NCBI GenBank assembly: GCA_029250605.1 | Contig: JAQXEZ010000012.1 | Location: 1-64,000, forward strand | Direction of reading: 5' to 3' | Source of the DNA: Candidatus Thalassarchaeaceae archaeon | GTDB taxonomy: Archaea; Thermoplasmatota; Poseidoniia; Poseidoniales; Thalassarchaeaceae | Length of the DNA: 64,000 bases | Shown here: positions 9,464-18,200 of the stretch, piece after piece | How positions within the stretch are numbered: position 1 is the first letter of the stretch | How the letters are laid out: each line of letters begins with the position of its first letter | Made by a program: the position numbers and the translations under genes | The notes under the pieces: generated by a model | Told to the model about the DNA's origin: nothing | Databases searched by the model: none | The model's input: only the letters and a program-made list of their open reading frames with translations

Positions 9464-9792
9464 TCGCTCCCCTCCTTCTCGATTACGCAGAACTTCACGG
9501 TCTTGGAGAGTGGTCTGCATTCCATGATGCGGACGTTGTCCCCGGGGCTTAGTTCCCCGATGCAGGTGGGCAGGTGGGCCGAATAGCGCCTGGTGCGCTT
9601 CTCGTACCTCTCGAACTTCTGCATGTAACGTGTAGTTTCCCTCTCGATAACAACTGTGTCCGTCATTCCCTGTGAGGAGACGACTCCGCTGATGATCTGT
9701 CCACGAAGCCTCAGAGTGCCATAGAACGGGCAGTTCTTGCTCCCATCCCACTCGCCTTCGGGCTTGTTGACGTCTACACCTATGTCTCTCAT
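9460..9792 (-). CDS. rps17: 30S ribosomal protein uS17
   Basis: CPFYGTLRLRGQIISGVVSSQGMTDTVVIERETTRYMQKFERYEKRTRRYSAHLP. Confidence 0.94.
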   Translation of the reverse strand: MRDIGVDVNKPEGEWDGSKNCPFYGTLRLRGQIISGVVSSQGMTDTVVIERETTRYMQKFERYEKRTRRYSAHLPTCIGELSPGDNVRIMECRPLSKTVKFCVIEKEGSE

Positions 9793-9793
9793 T

Positions 9794-10048
9794 TCATGAC
9801 CTCCTGTATGCCTTGCCGATTCTTTCCTCGGGCCTCTGCCCGACGAGAGTCCCGTCGATCTCCTCGTCTTCGATTGTGAATCTGATGGTGTTCTTGGCAA
9901 GAGTGACTTCATTGCCCCCCGTGTTGACGAGTATGGTACGCCTGGTTTCGTCAACTACCGTGCCTGAAATACCCACTAGGGTCGGATCGGTGGAATCTGT
10001 GACCTCAAGGTTCCTGGAAAGCCAAGGGAGGTTGATGATATGACTCAT
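9794..10048 (-). CDS. rnp1: Ribonuclease P protein component 1 (Rpp29/Pop4)
   Basis: LVGISGTVVDETRRTILVNTGGNEVTLAKNTIRFTIE; position between uS17 and sui1. Confidence 0.88.
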   Translation of the reverse strand: MSHIINLPWLSRNLEVTDSTDPTLVGISGTVVDETRRTILVNTGGNEVTLAKNTIRFTIEDEEIDGTLVGQRPEERIGKAYRRS

Positions 10049-10348
10049 TCAGCGCACCTCCACCTGGTAGCCATTCTGCTCGAGGACCTTGGCTGCCTTC
10101 TTTTTGTGGTTTCCTTGAAGCTCGATTGTCCTACCCTTGACCGTGCCACCGCTGGCGCATGCGCCCTTCAGTATCTTTGCCAGTTGGCCGATGTCGATTG
10201 CGGTATCCTCTATACCCTCCACCATTGTGACCATCTTACCGTACCTTCTCCTAACCACTGAAATCACCGCCTTCTGCTGTTCTTTGGCTATCTCCTGACA
10301 GATACATAGGTCATCTGGAAGCGCACACATGTTGCAAATTCCCGCCAA
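10049..10348 (-). CDS. Translation initiation factor aIF1 (SUI1 family)
   Basis: C-CALPDDLCIC motif, RRYGKMVTMVEGI, LKGACASGGTVKGRTIELQGNH. Confidence 0.92.
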   Translation of the reverse strand: MAGICNMCALPDDLCICQEIAKEQQKAVISVVRRRYGKMVTMVEGIEDTAIDIGQLAKILKGACASGGTVKGRTIELQGNHKKKAAKVLEQNGYQVEVR

Positions 10349-10349
10349 A

Positions 10350-10559
10350 TCACTCCTCCTTTTCCTGTTTCATCTTGGTTAGGAGCCTTGCAATGCTCCT
10401 TCTAGTCTGCTTGTATGCCCCTGAGTTTGAAGAAGAGCCGCCTAGTGCCTGCTGGGCCCTTAGTTGCAGCATCTCGTCTCTGAGTTCACCGAGGGTGATC
10501 TCACGCTGCTCTTGGTTCATCTCGTCAATCTCCTTAGGGCTGATGTGTGACAATTTCAC
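10350..10559 (-). CDS. rpl29: 50S ribosomal protein uL29
   Basis: REITLGELRDEMLQLRAQQALGGSSSNSGAYKQTRRSIARLLT. Confidence 0.92.
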   Translation of the reverse strand: MKLSHISPKEIDEMNQEQREITLGELRDEMLQLRAQQALGGSSSNSGAYKQTRRSIARLLTKMKQEKEE

Positions 10560-11251
10560 TCCTCCTCCCTTGCTGCCCTCTCGAGGGCTTCCTCTAGGTC
10601 AAGAGGGACGAATCCGGATGCCTCTACCAGTTCAGGTAGTCCGGATTCGCTTCTATCCTGGATTGTGATCTCGTGAGGGAGTTTTGACCCTGGCCTCATG
10701 ATTCTCACGGTGCAGCCAACTGTTCCCAGCTTCTTAACTGCGGTTGAGAATCCGACGTCCATAAGCTGGAGGGCAGTCTCTCCACAGTACTTGATATGCC
10801 CCTTCTGGAACTTCTCAACTCGGTGCCTAGCTCCGGTTATCTTCCCACTGAGTGTGACGATGCAGCCTCTGGCTCCCGCGTCCATTATGTTCTGCACGGT
10901 GCTGTGTCCTGCTCTTCGGAAGAACCATCCCCTCTCGAGTGAGCTTGCGAGTCTGCTAGCCATAACCTGGGCATTGGTTCGTGATTCCCCTATCTCCTCT
11001 ACCTCGAGCTGGGGGTTGGTCAGGTTGAAATCCTCTTGGAGGCGGCGCTGGAGTTCGTGGATGACCTTGCCCCTCCTGCCTATGACGCGCCCAACTTGCT
11101 CTGCTTGCAGGGTTACCTTGGTCCCCTCGGGAGTCCTGTTGAATATTAGTCCGCCGAAGCCTGCCCTCTCTGTTTCCTTGAGCAGGTACTCTCGGACTAG
11201 TTGTCTCTCGACGTTGCGATTGATCATCTTCTGGATTGTGTTCACCTTCAT
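10556..11251 (-). CDS. rps3: 30S ribosomal protein uS3
   Basis: KH domain QVGRVIGRRGKVIHELQRRLQEDF; operon order. Confidence 0.95.
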   Translation of the reverse strand: MKVNTIQKMINRNVERQLVREYLLKETERAGFGGLIFNRTPEGTKVTLQAEQVGRVIGRRGKVIHELQRRLQEDFNLTNPQLEVEEIGESRTNAQVMASRLASSLERGWFFRRAGHSTVQNIMDAGARGCIVTLSGKITGARHRVEKFQKGHIKYCGETALQLMDVGFSTAVKKLGTVGCTVRIMRPGSKLPHEITIQDRSESGLPELVEASGFVPLDLEEALERAAREEE

Positions 11252-11260
11252 GCAATCACC

Positions 11261-11794
11261 TCAGAACTCGTCTTCTCCCATTTCCTCATCATCCTCTCCG
11301 AAGTATTCTAGGAAAATCTCCAGATTGACTTGGTAGTGGTTGCTGGGGGTTGCCCTGCCTTGGGCTCGAGGCCTCATGTTTCTGGATACTTGGCCACGAT
11401 GAGCAGCAACGTGCGTAATCACCATGTCCTCGGCATCGATGTCATCGAATCGCTGCCTTGCGTTGTCCATGGCGCTGCTGATTAGCTTGATGAATTCGCG
11501 GGAAGCCTTGTTTGGGAACTTGCCCGGGCCCATCTTGCCCTTCCTGTGACCGGCCATCGTGTTGCCTCCTCGTCCCTTTCTGGATCTTCTTTGGTACGGT
11601 ATTGCCCTCTTCTTGGCAACTACGTCCTCAAGGTAATCTATCGCTACTTCCGCATTCATGCCCCTGATTGCCTTGGCGATGTGGTAGCAGTGCTTGTGAT
11701 GGCAGTCCAAGTTGACTGCCCGAGCAGTCACGAGGTTGGATCCCTCGAGGAGCTGGGTGTATCCGTTCTGCGACCTTCCTAATCTCCTACTCAT
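11261..11794 (-). CDS. rpl22: 50S ribosomal protein uL22
   Basis: KAIRGMNAEVAIDYLEDVVAKKRAIPYQRRSRKGRGG. Confidence 0.94.
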   Translation of the reverse strand: MSRRLGRSQNGYTQLLEGSNLVTARAVNLDCHHKHCYHIAKAIRGMNAEVAIDYLEDVVAKKRAIPYQRRSRKGRGGNTMAGHRKGKMGPGKFPNKASREFIKLISSAMDNARQRFDDIDAEDMVITHVAAHRGQVSRNMRPRAQGRATPSNHYQVNLEIFLEYFGEDDEEMGEDEF

Positions 11795-11804
11795 TCATCT
11801 CACC

Positions 11805-12326
11805 TCACTTTAGTGCCACGTGCTGGGAAGATCTGGTTGCACCCACACCGGGGCCGGTGTGTGTTACAGACTTCCTTGTAATTGCGAATTCGCCCAATGC
11901 GTGCCCGATCATTGGGGGGATGATTTCTAAGTTTACGAATTTCTGACCATTGTGCACCCCGACTGTAGTGCCCACCATCTCAGGGAGGATGTACATCCCT
12001 CTGCAGTGTGTCCTCACAGTCTTACCATTGCTGTTCCTTATTCTCTCTAGGAGTTTCTCGCACTCGATATTGAGCCCCCTCTGTAATGATCTCTTGACTC
12101 TTGATGGCATCAGGGTTGCGATAGAAATCGCATCTGGATCGTAGTCGTCGTTCTCAGGCTCAGCACTGTTACCCCACGGGTACAGTGGAATATCCTTCAG
12201 CTCATCGATCGTGTAACCCCTCCAGAGGAACTCCTTCTTCCTCCTCTCGGAAATCTTCGATCTCCTCTTCCTGGCCTGGCGTCTGGCCATCTTTGCTGTC
12301 CTGAACTGCTTCCTCTTCCTAGCCAT
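11805..12326 (-). CDS. rps19: 30S ribosomal protein uS19
   Basis: VRTHCRGMYILPEMVGTTVGVHNGQKFVNLEIIPPMIGHALGEFAITRK. Confidence 0.94.
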   Translation of the reverse strand: MARKRKQFRTAKMARRQARKRRSKISERRKKEFLWRGYTIDELKDIPLYPWGNSAEPENDDYDPDAISIATLMPSRVKRSLQRGLNIECEKLLERIRNSNGKTVRTHCRGMYILPEMVGTTVGVHNGQKFVNLEIIPPMIGHALGEFAITRKSVTHTGPGVGATRSSQHVALK

Positions 12327-12331
12327 ACTAT

Positions 12332-13048
12332 CTACTCCTTCTTCGACCTTCCACGGCCGGTTCGCCTAGGTGCGATGTTCCCGACCTTCTGGCCGGGGGG
12401 TGAATTTCTGCTGACTGAGCTTGGTCCGTGCACTGCTTGGTGGTTACCGCCGCCGTGTGGGTGGTCTACCGGGTTCATTGCGACGCCGCTGACTGTCGGG
12501 TACTGCTTACCTCGTGCTCTGGCCCTGTGGTGAGCGGCGCCGGCCGTCATCAGGGGCTTCTCGGTCCTACCATGGCCGCCAAGAACCCCGATGGTGGCCC
12601 TGCACTTGGCAGGGAGGTCCTTAGAGCGCCCACTGGGCAGGATAATTCTGACGTAGTCTCCCATCCTGGTGTCTATCATGCCCGAGTTACCGCCTGATCT
12701 GGCAATCTTGCCACCATCTCCCGGGCGCAATTCGATGTTGCAAATCTGAGTACCCTCTGGAATCTGGCTTAGGGTAGTGACGTTTCCTGGCCTCAGTGAA
12801 ACCTTGTCACCAAATGCGACTGTCTGTCCGACTGAGAGTCCCTCTGGAGCACCCAGATGTGCTATTTCTCCGTCCTCGAACTTCACCTTGGCTAGAGGTG
12901 CGGTATGAGCTGGGCTATGGATAAGGTCGATGACTTCCGCAATCTCTCCACTGACTCTGGGAAGTCTGTTGGCAGCAGGGAACCTATGGCTGGAAACCTT
13001 GTTTTTGGGGCTTGACCCCTGCCTCTGTGAACGTGTCCTCTTGCCCAT
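12332..13048 (-). CDS. rpl2: 50S ribosomal protein uL2
   Basis: VSGVAMNPVDHPHGGGNHQAVHGPSSVSRNSPPGQKVGNIAPRRTGRGR. Confidence 0.96.
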   Translation of the reverse strand: MGKRTRSQRQGSSPKNKVSSHRFPAANRLPRVSGEIAEVIDLIHSPAHTAPLAKVKFEDGEIAHLGAPEGLSVGQTVAFGDKVSLRPGNVTTLSQIPEGTQICNIELRPGDGGKIARSGGNSGMIDTRMGDYVRIILPSGRSKDLPAKCRATIGVLGGHGRTEKPLMTAGAAHHRARARGKQYPTVSGVAMNPVDHPHGGGNHQAVHGPSSVSRNSPPGQKVGNIAPRRTGRGRSKKE

Positions 13049-13059
13049 GATATCACCTT

Positions 13060-13347
13060 CTAGAACGCTCCTAGTTTGAGCGCTGCCTCCTCTGCGTCAT
13101 ATCCATCTGCTAGACGAATGCTGGCATGTTTGCCAGTTCTGTTGATTCGAACGTTTACCTTAGCGACCTTGACCTCGAGAAGGGCCTCTATTGCCTCTTT
13201 GATGTCTTTCTTTGACGCCTCCCTTCTGACAATGAACTCGATTCTGTTGTTGTTCTCTCTGTGGCCGCCGTCTGGATCTGCGGTCCTCCTCGCTTCGAGG
13301 GTCTTCTCTGTAATCCAAGGCATAATAATCACGTCATATGGATCCAT
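13060..13347 (-). CDS. rpl23: 50S ribosomal protein uL23
   Basis: MDPYDVIIMPWITEKTLEARR...NRIEFIVRREASKKDIKEAIEALLEVKVAKVNVRI; start trimmed. Confidence 0.94.
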   Translation of the reverse strand: MDPYDVIIMPWITEKTLEARRTADPDGGHRENNNRIEFIVRREASKKDIKEAIEALLEVKVAKVNVRINRTGKHASIRLADGYDAEEAALKLGAF

Positions 13348-13352
13348 CTTAA

Positions 13353-14231
13353 TCACTCCAGAGCCTCTATTGCTGACTTCGTCCAAACCGTGAGCCTGCC
13401 TACGTCCCCACCAGGTGCGAGGTCTTCGGCACACAAATCCTTAGCAGTGACTACGTCGACTCCCGGGAGGTTCCGAGCTGCCTTTTCCAAGCCTCCCTTC
13501 TGGGCCACGACCAAGAGGACGCTCTTTGGGGTCCTGTACTTCCTACCCCTCATTGTCCCCTTTCCAGCTCTTATCGATCGGCCATTCTTGGAGCGAGTGA
13601 GATCTGCTGAGACTCCCAGACCCTCCATCATCGCAACGAATTTTCTAGTAGAATACTGGTTAGGAATTGACTCTATGTCGTACTTCTCGTCCGAACCGCC
13701 CCTAGACTCAAGGTAGCCATCAATGATGATTGGGAATCTGAGGCCATCGTCGAACTTGTGACCTCTGGAGGATACTGTGCTCGAATCGCATGAAGCTGTT
13801 ATGGCAGAGTCGCGGGCTATCTTCTTCTCGCGGGAGTTTATCTTCTGGGACCATTCCTTATCCACCTTTGGCCCGTGAGCTCTCCTGCCCCCTCTGGTGT
13901 GAGGGTTCTGTGCTCCGGTCTTCTGCCCAGCCTTCCTCATTATTCTGGAGACTCCTCGGCCCTTGCCCCACCACTCTACGGAGTGCTTCATACCTGGCTG
14001 GGGAGCACGCTTTCCACTATGTTCCCTGTGCCCGTAGGACTGCCTCCTGTTTGCCCTTGATGCATGAACGGCGGAACGGACTAGGTCCTCCCTGATCTGC
14101 GAAGTGAATGGGGATGGGAGTTCGATGGCCTTGCCGTCCTTGGCCACTACGGCGAATGATTCGGCCAATAGACCTGCGTCCATCTCCTCTTGAGCTACAG
14201 AATTGACCAAATTGTATGCCTTAGTCTTCAT
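13353..14231 (-). CDS. rpl4: 50S ribosomal protein uL4
   Basis: GHREHSGKRAPQPGMKHSVEWWGKGRGVSRIMRKAGQKTGAQNPHTRGGRRAHGPK. Confidence 0.95.
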   Translation of the reverse strand: MKTKAYNLVNSVAQEEMDAGLLAESFAVVAKDGKAIELPSPFTSQIREDLVRSAVHASRANRRQSYGHREHSGKRAPQPGMKHSVEWWGKGRGVSRIMRKAGQKTGAQNPHTRGGRRAHGPKVDKEWSQKINSREKKIARDSAITASCDSSTVSSRGHKFDDGLRFPIIIDGYLESRGGSDEKYDIESIPNQYSTRKFVAMMEGLGVSADLTRSKNGRSIRAGKGTMRGRKYRTPKSVLLVVAQKGGLEKAARNLPGVDVVTAKDLCAEDLAPGGDVGRLTVWTKSAIEALE

Positions 14232-14235
14232 ATTA

Positions 14236-15315
14236 TCACACACCCTGCTTGCTTGAGGTACTGACGTATGTTAAGTCAACTTCTCCAACGACGTTCCTCG
14301 GACGAGTTGGGTCTCTGAATCTTAGAAGCCTCTTTGCTGGTCCCGGAAGGCTTCCTTGGATTATCATGTAGGGATTTCGAACTTCGCCGTAGTTCAGGAA
14401 ACCACCAGAAGGTGTTATTTCTGACTCATCGGGATTTGAAATCCTCAGGATCTTCTTGTTCAACTCAGTCCTCTTGTGGTAACCTACCTGCCCAGCCTGC
14501 CTGATTGTCTTTCTGACGTATCCAGTTCCGAAGTCTCCCATGTTACCTCCCTGGCGTCTCCTCTTGCTGTTCTTGTGGCTAAGTAGCTTAAGTCCGAACC
14601 TCTTAATCGAGCCTTGCCAACCCTTACCCTTGGTCACGCCTACGACGTCAATCTCCTGTCCGGCTTCGAAAACGTCTTCGAGACCGACTTGCCCCCCTAG
14701 GCGATCCACGGCCCAGTCGAGTTTTGCATCTATGTCCCCGCCTGTTAGTCCGATCTCCATTATCTCTGGAGTCTTCGAAGGGATGCCGCGAACTAGGTCT
14801 GGTTGAGTGCATACTATCAAACGGACCTCGGTTAGGTCCTGCTCCCTCAGAGAGTTCAATGCGTCCTCCGATGGCTGGGACAGCCTCTTTGGAATTCTTC
14901 CACCGCGAGTTGCTGGCTTCCTTCCTTCCTCAACGTCCCTTTCGCCTCGAGTCTGGTTAGCTAGTCGTGGGAATAGGTTGGCAGGGGATTCCGCGGAGAC
15001 GTCGGTCCAGACTTCACCCGCTGTCTGCTTACCGTACGAGGTCATCTTGTATCCCCTTACTGCTAGAACGTTCATTGGAGGGGTCTCAACCACGGTTACT
15101 GCCTTCCTGACTTCCTGTCCAGCAGAGGTCGATTTCGGATTGGTATCCCTCATCAGTATGTGAGTCATGCCTGCCTTCCAGCCAGCGAATCCCTGAACTC
15201 GGACCTCTGATGACTCTGTTTCTGGCCAGGAGGTTATTCTTGCGAATTGCCGGATAGCACGCTTTCTAGGGCCATAGCCCATGCTACCACGGCGGGGTTT
15301 GGATCGGTCTGCCAT
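14236..15315 (-). CDS. rpl3: 50S ribosomal protein uL3
   Basis: SKPRRGSMGYGPRKRA...GFAGWKAGMTHILMRD...VTKGKGWQGSIKRFG; start trimmed to MADRSKPRRG. Confidence 0.95.
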   Translation of the reverse strand: MADRSKPRRGSMGYGPRKRAIRQFARITSWPETESSEVRVQGFAGWKAGMTHILMRDTNPKSTSAGQEVRKAVTVVETPPMNVLAVRGYKMTSYGKQTAGEVWTDVSAESPANLFPRLANQTRGERDVEEGRKPATRGGRIPKRLSQPSEDALNSLREQDLTEVRLIVCTQPDLVRGIPSKTPEIMEIGLTGGDIDAKLDWAVDRLGGQVGLEDVFEAGQEIDVVGVTKGKGWQGSIKRFGLKLLSHKNSKRRRQGGNMGDFGTGYVRKTIRQAGQVGYHKRTELNKKILRISNPDESEITPSGGFLNYGEVRNPYMIIQGSLPGPAKRLLRFRDPTRPRNVVGEVDLTYVSTSSKQGV

Positions 15316-15597
15316 TGCATTTCCTCCTGTATTCCGAAATCGGTCGCGGGCGACCAATGCCGGGCCTACTACGCCATGGAGACACCGTGACACCGAGCCA
15401 GATCCACGAATGCGGATGCGGTTTGTGGGATGCTAACAGAGCCCTTTGGTGTCTGGTACCTCACGTAGTGAGCGGCCTTGCGACTAACATACCCTATTTG
15501 AACGAATCGGGGTGCCAAAAACACACCCCTACGGGGTGGCGAAGGTGAAAATTGTCAATGCAACGATTTTGAACCCTGACTTCAGAGGCCCCTGTCC

Positions 15598-17343
15598 GTG
15601 CCCTCATATGTTGCCCATCCGGGATTGGTCTCAGAAACGATTCAGGCTAGGGCATACCAACTCCAAGCAGTAGATGATGCCATGGCTGGGTCGATGCTGT
15701 TGATTCTACCTACTGCTGCTGGGAAGACTGCTGTCGCGTGGTTATCCATAATCGAGAGATTGGAAAGAACAGGGGGATGGGCATTGGTAATCGCCCCGAC
15801 CGTTGCCCTCTCGAATCAACATCTGGAAAATGCAATCCCCGTTCTTTCCAATATTTCCGAATTGAATCCAATTTCACTTAGTGGGCAGCAAACAGCATCC
15901 AAGAGACCCGAACTATGGAAGGATTCGAGATTGGTGTTCGCAACCCCACAGGTCGTTAGGAATGATGTGAGAAAGGGAGTTCTTTCTCTTGGCGATTGTA
16001 GTATACTTGTTGTCGATGAAGCACATCATTGCACGGGAGAACATGCCATGGCAGAGGTTGCTGAGATGTATATCTCCCAGTCCCAAAGTCCACTGATTCT
16101 AGCAACTACGGCAAGCCCCGGCTCTAGAAGGGAGCAAGTACAGGAGATATGCAGGAGGTTGGGAGTCCAAAAAATACACATGAGAACGAAGGAAGATCCC
16201 ATGGTTGCAGAATTTCTCTCAGAGCTTGATGTTGAGGAAGTTGGAGTGGAGGTTCCTAGCGAGATCAGAGAACTGGCAGAGCCGTTCAGGATTTGGCAAG
16301 AAGGGATAGTCGACAGAGAACGTAGGAGTGGAAGGTACGTGATGCCGGGAACGATTAATCAGGCTGGTTTATCGAATGCAATGGAACGTGCTCAGGCGGC
16401 CATCGGCAGGGGGGATAAGAGTGGTTTCAGATCATCTTCGCAGATAGCAACTGCAATGAGGCTCCATCATCTGATTAACCATCTCCTCTGTCAAGGGATA
16501 GCCGCATCTAGGCATTTCCTCTCGAGGATGGAGGGTGGGGAAGAGAAGAGTAAATCTTCGAGGGATTTCCTCAGAGACGGGAGAGTAAGGAGGCTGTCTG
16601 CCAGCCTCAAGGGCATGGCCGAGGTACATTCCAAGGTCGGAGCAGTGAGGAGGCTCGTCAGGGAAAGGATCCGGAGAGACAATGGGTCAAGAATCATTGT
16701 TTTCGCCAACTACAGGGACACGGTGGAAGCTCTCGAGGGTGCGCTGTCTGACCTCAATGGCATCAGGGCGATTCAGTTCATCGGACAGTCGCGTCGTTCC
16801 GGTTCGGGAGGACTAACTGCGAAGCAACAGATATCAAGACTTTCCGAGTTCAGGGAAGGAGGGGCAAATGTACTGGTTGCAACTTCAGTTGGCGAAGAGG
16901 GTTTGGACATCCCGAGTGCCGACCTTGTCATTTTCTATGAACCTGTATCGAGCGAAATCCGGACCATCCAGAGGAGGGGTAGGACTGGTAGAAGGAGGCA
17001 GGGAGAGGTGGTTGTCCTTGTTGCCGAGGGTACAAGGGACGAGGGGGCCAAAGACTCTGCTAAGAGGAAGGAGGAATTCATGCACAAGGCCGCTAGGAGG
17101 GTCGCTAGAGAGCTTCCCGGTAGCCCTCACAAGGATTTATCGAACTTGGAGAGGTTCTCCGTATCCTCTGATGGAGGGATCTGCTCAGCAGCCGAATTCG
17201 TACTCGAAACCAGAGAACGCCACAAGAGTGACCTTTCTGGGACCGACGCCACCACTGCCAAGGACCCAAAGAGGTCCCCCAATGCTGATCCCCCCCCTGG
17301 GAACTTCAGACCCGCGGGACAGACGGGGCTGGACCAGTTCTAG
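15598..17343 (+). CDS. SF2 DEAD/DEAH helicase, Hef/FANCM helicase-domain type, no recognisable ERCC4 nuclease domain
   Basis: Walker A LILPTAAGKTAVAWL, DEAH (LVVDEAHHCTGEHAM), TTASPGSRREQVQEICRRLG, VATSVGEEGLDIPSADLVIFYEPVSSEIRTIQRRGRTGR; GTG start. Confidence 0.87.
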   Translation: MPSYVAHPGLVSETIQARAYQLQAVDDAMAGSMLLILPTAAGKTAVAWLSIIERLERTGGWALVIAPTVALSNQHLENAIPVLSNISELNPISLSGQQTASKRPELWKDSRLVFATPQVVRNDVRKGVLSLGDCSILVVDEAHHCTGEHAMAEVAEMYISQSQSPLILATTASPGSRREQVQEICRRLGVQKIHMRTKEDPMVAEFLSELDVEEVGVEVPSEIRELAEPFRIWQEGIVDRERRSGRYVMPGTINQAGLSNAMERAQAAIGRGDKSGFRSSSQIATAMRLHHLINHLLCQGIAASRHFLSRMEGGEEKSKSSRDFLRDGRVRRLSASLKGMAEVHSKVGAVRRLVRERIRRDNGSRIIVFANYRDTVEALEGALSDLNGIRAIQFIGQSRRSGSGGLTAKQQISRLSEFREGGANVLVATSVGEEGLDIPSADLVIFYEPVSSEIRTIQRRGRTGRRRQGEVVVLVAEGTRDEGAKDSAKRKEEFMHKAARRVARELPGSPHKDLSNLERFSVSSDGGICSAAEFVLETRERHKSDLSGTDATTAKDPKRSPNADPPPGNFRPAGQTGLDQF

Positions 17344-18200
17344 TCACCGATTACGGCTATCCTAGTGCGGAGCTGGGCCAAGCGGTTGTTGTAGTGGCCC
17401 ATTGCGAATGCGAGCATCTCAGTCAAGTGGATCACTGGGATATTTGTGGATAAACCGGCTGCCCTGCCTGCCTTTCCTTGGTATACGTCGAGTGCGGTGT
17501 GGGAAAGAGTGCATGCGCTGACGATCATCGCCGCCCCCTCCGACTTTGCATCGTCGATAGTGGATGCAATCTGGCGCAGGACCGTAGCCTCCTCCGAGAA
17601 AAGACCCGGTACGCCAACGCTTTGCGTCCTGCTCTCCCAGAGAATCGGCTCCCCGCCCAGTGCTTTGATTAGCATCTCTAGGTACTGGGGATCGAAAACA
17701 TCGTCTTCGCCACAGGCCCCCGCCTGCTGCATATTTGGACCATAGAATCCGGCTATCGGGAAGTCGATCGGATTGCGTACATTCTGACTCACCTTGTCCA
17801 GGCCAATCTCATCGACGATGACATGCAGTAGGTGATGCACGCCTATATCGCCAGACATCGTGAGACCTGTGGTGCGCTGTAGTATCTCGTTGGTCTTTGC
17901 GAGAAGTAGGGAGTCCCGCTTCAACCTGGCAAGGTCCTCGTTGAGGTTCCCCGCTGTTGCTGCACACGGGGTGATGATGTCCATGCCCATGGATTCAGCG
18001 ATCGCGAAGTTGCGTGCGTTGAGAGTCACTTGAAGCAAGTCGTTTGCTTGCCTGATAATCCCTGCTCCGCAACTAGTTGCACCATGCATGGGAAATAGTT
18101 CGATGCCAAGGGAGCGGGCGGTGGGCTCCATGGTCTGGGAAACCTCGGTGGCGCTGCTGTGGGCAATGTTTCCAGGGTGATATGCGTACTTCAGTGCCAT
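17340..18200 (-). CDS. HdrB/SdhE-like CCG-domain-fold protein with most cluster-ligand cysteines substituted
   Basis: Aligns by eye with the CCG architecture (YAYHPGN, GATSCGAG, ITPCAATAGNLNEDL, GVHHLLHVIVDEIGLDKV, AGFYGP, ALGGEP, MIVSACTLSH, IPVIHLTEMLAFAMG), but most canonical Cys positions are replaced. Confidence 0.72.
   Translation of the reverse strand: MALKYAYHPGNIAHSSATEVSQTMEPTARSLGIELFPMHGATSCGAGIIRQANDLLQVTLNARNFAIAESMGMDIITPCAATAGNLNEDLARLKRDSLLLAKTNEILQRTTGLTMSGDIGVHHLLHVIVDEIGLDKVSQNVRNPIDFPIAGFYGPNMQQAGACGEDDVFDPQYLEMLIKALGGEPILWESRTQSVGVPGLFSEEATVLRQIASTIDDAKSEGAAMIVSACTLSHTALDVYQGKAGRAAGLSTNIPVIHLTEMLAFAMGHYNNRLAQLRTRIAVIGD

Noticed and set aside
15524-15538. CACCCC-TAC-GGGGTG hairpin between rpl3 and the helicase
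   Set aside because: Only 6 bp in a GC-rich region with no clear role; could be chance.
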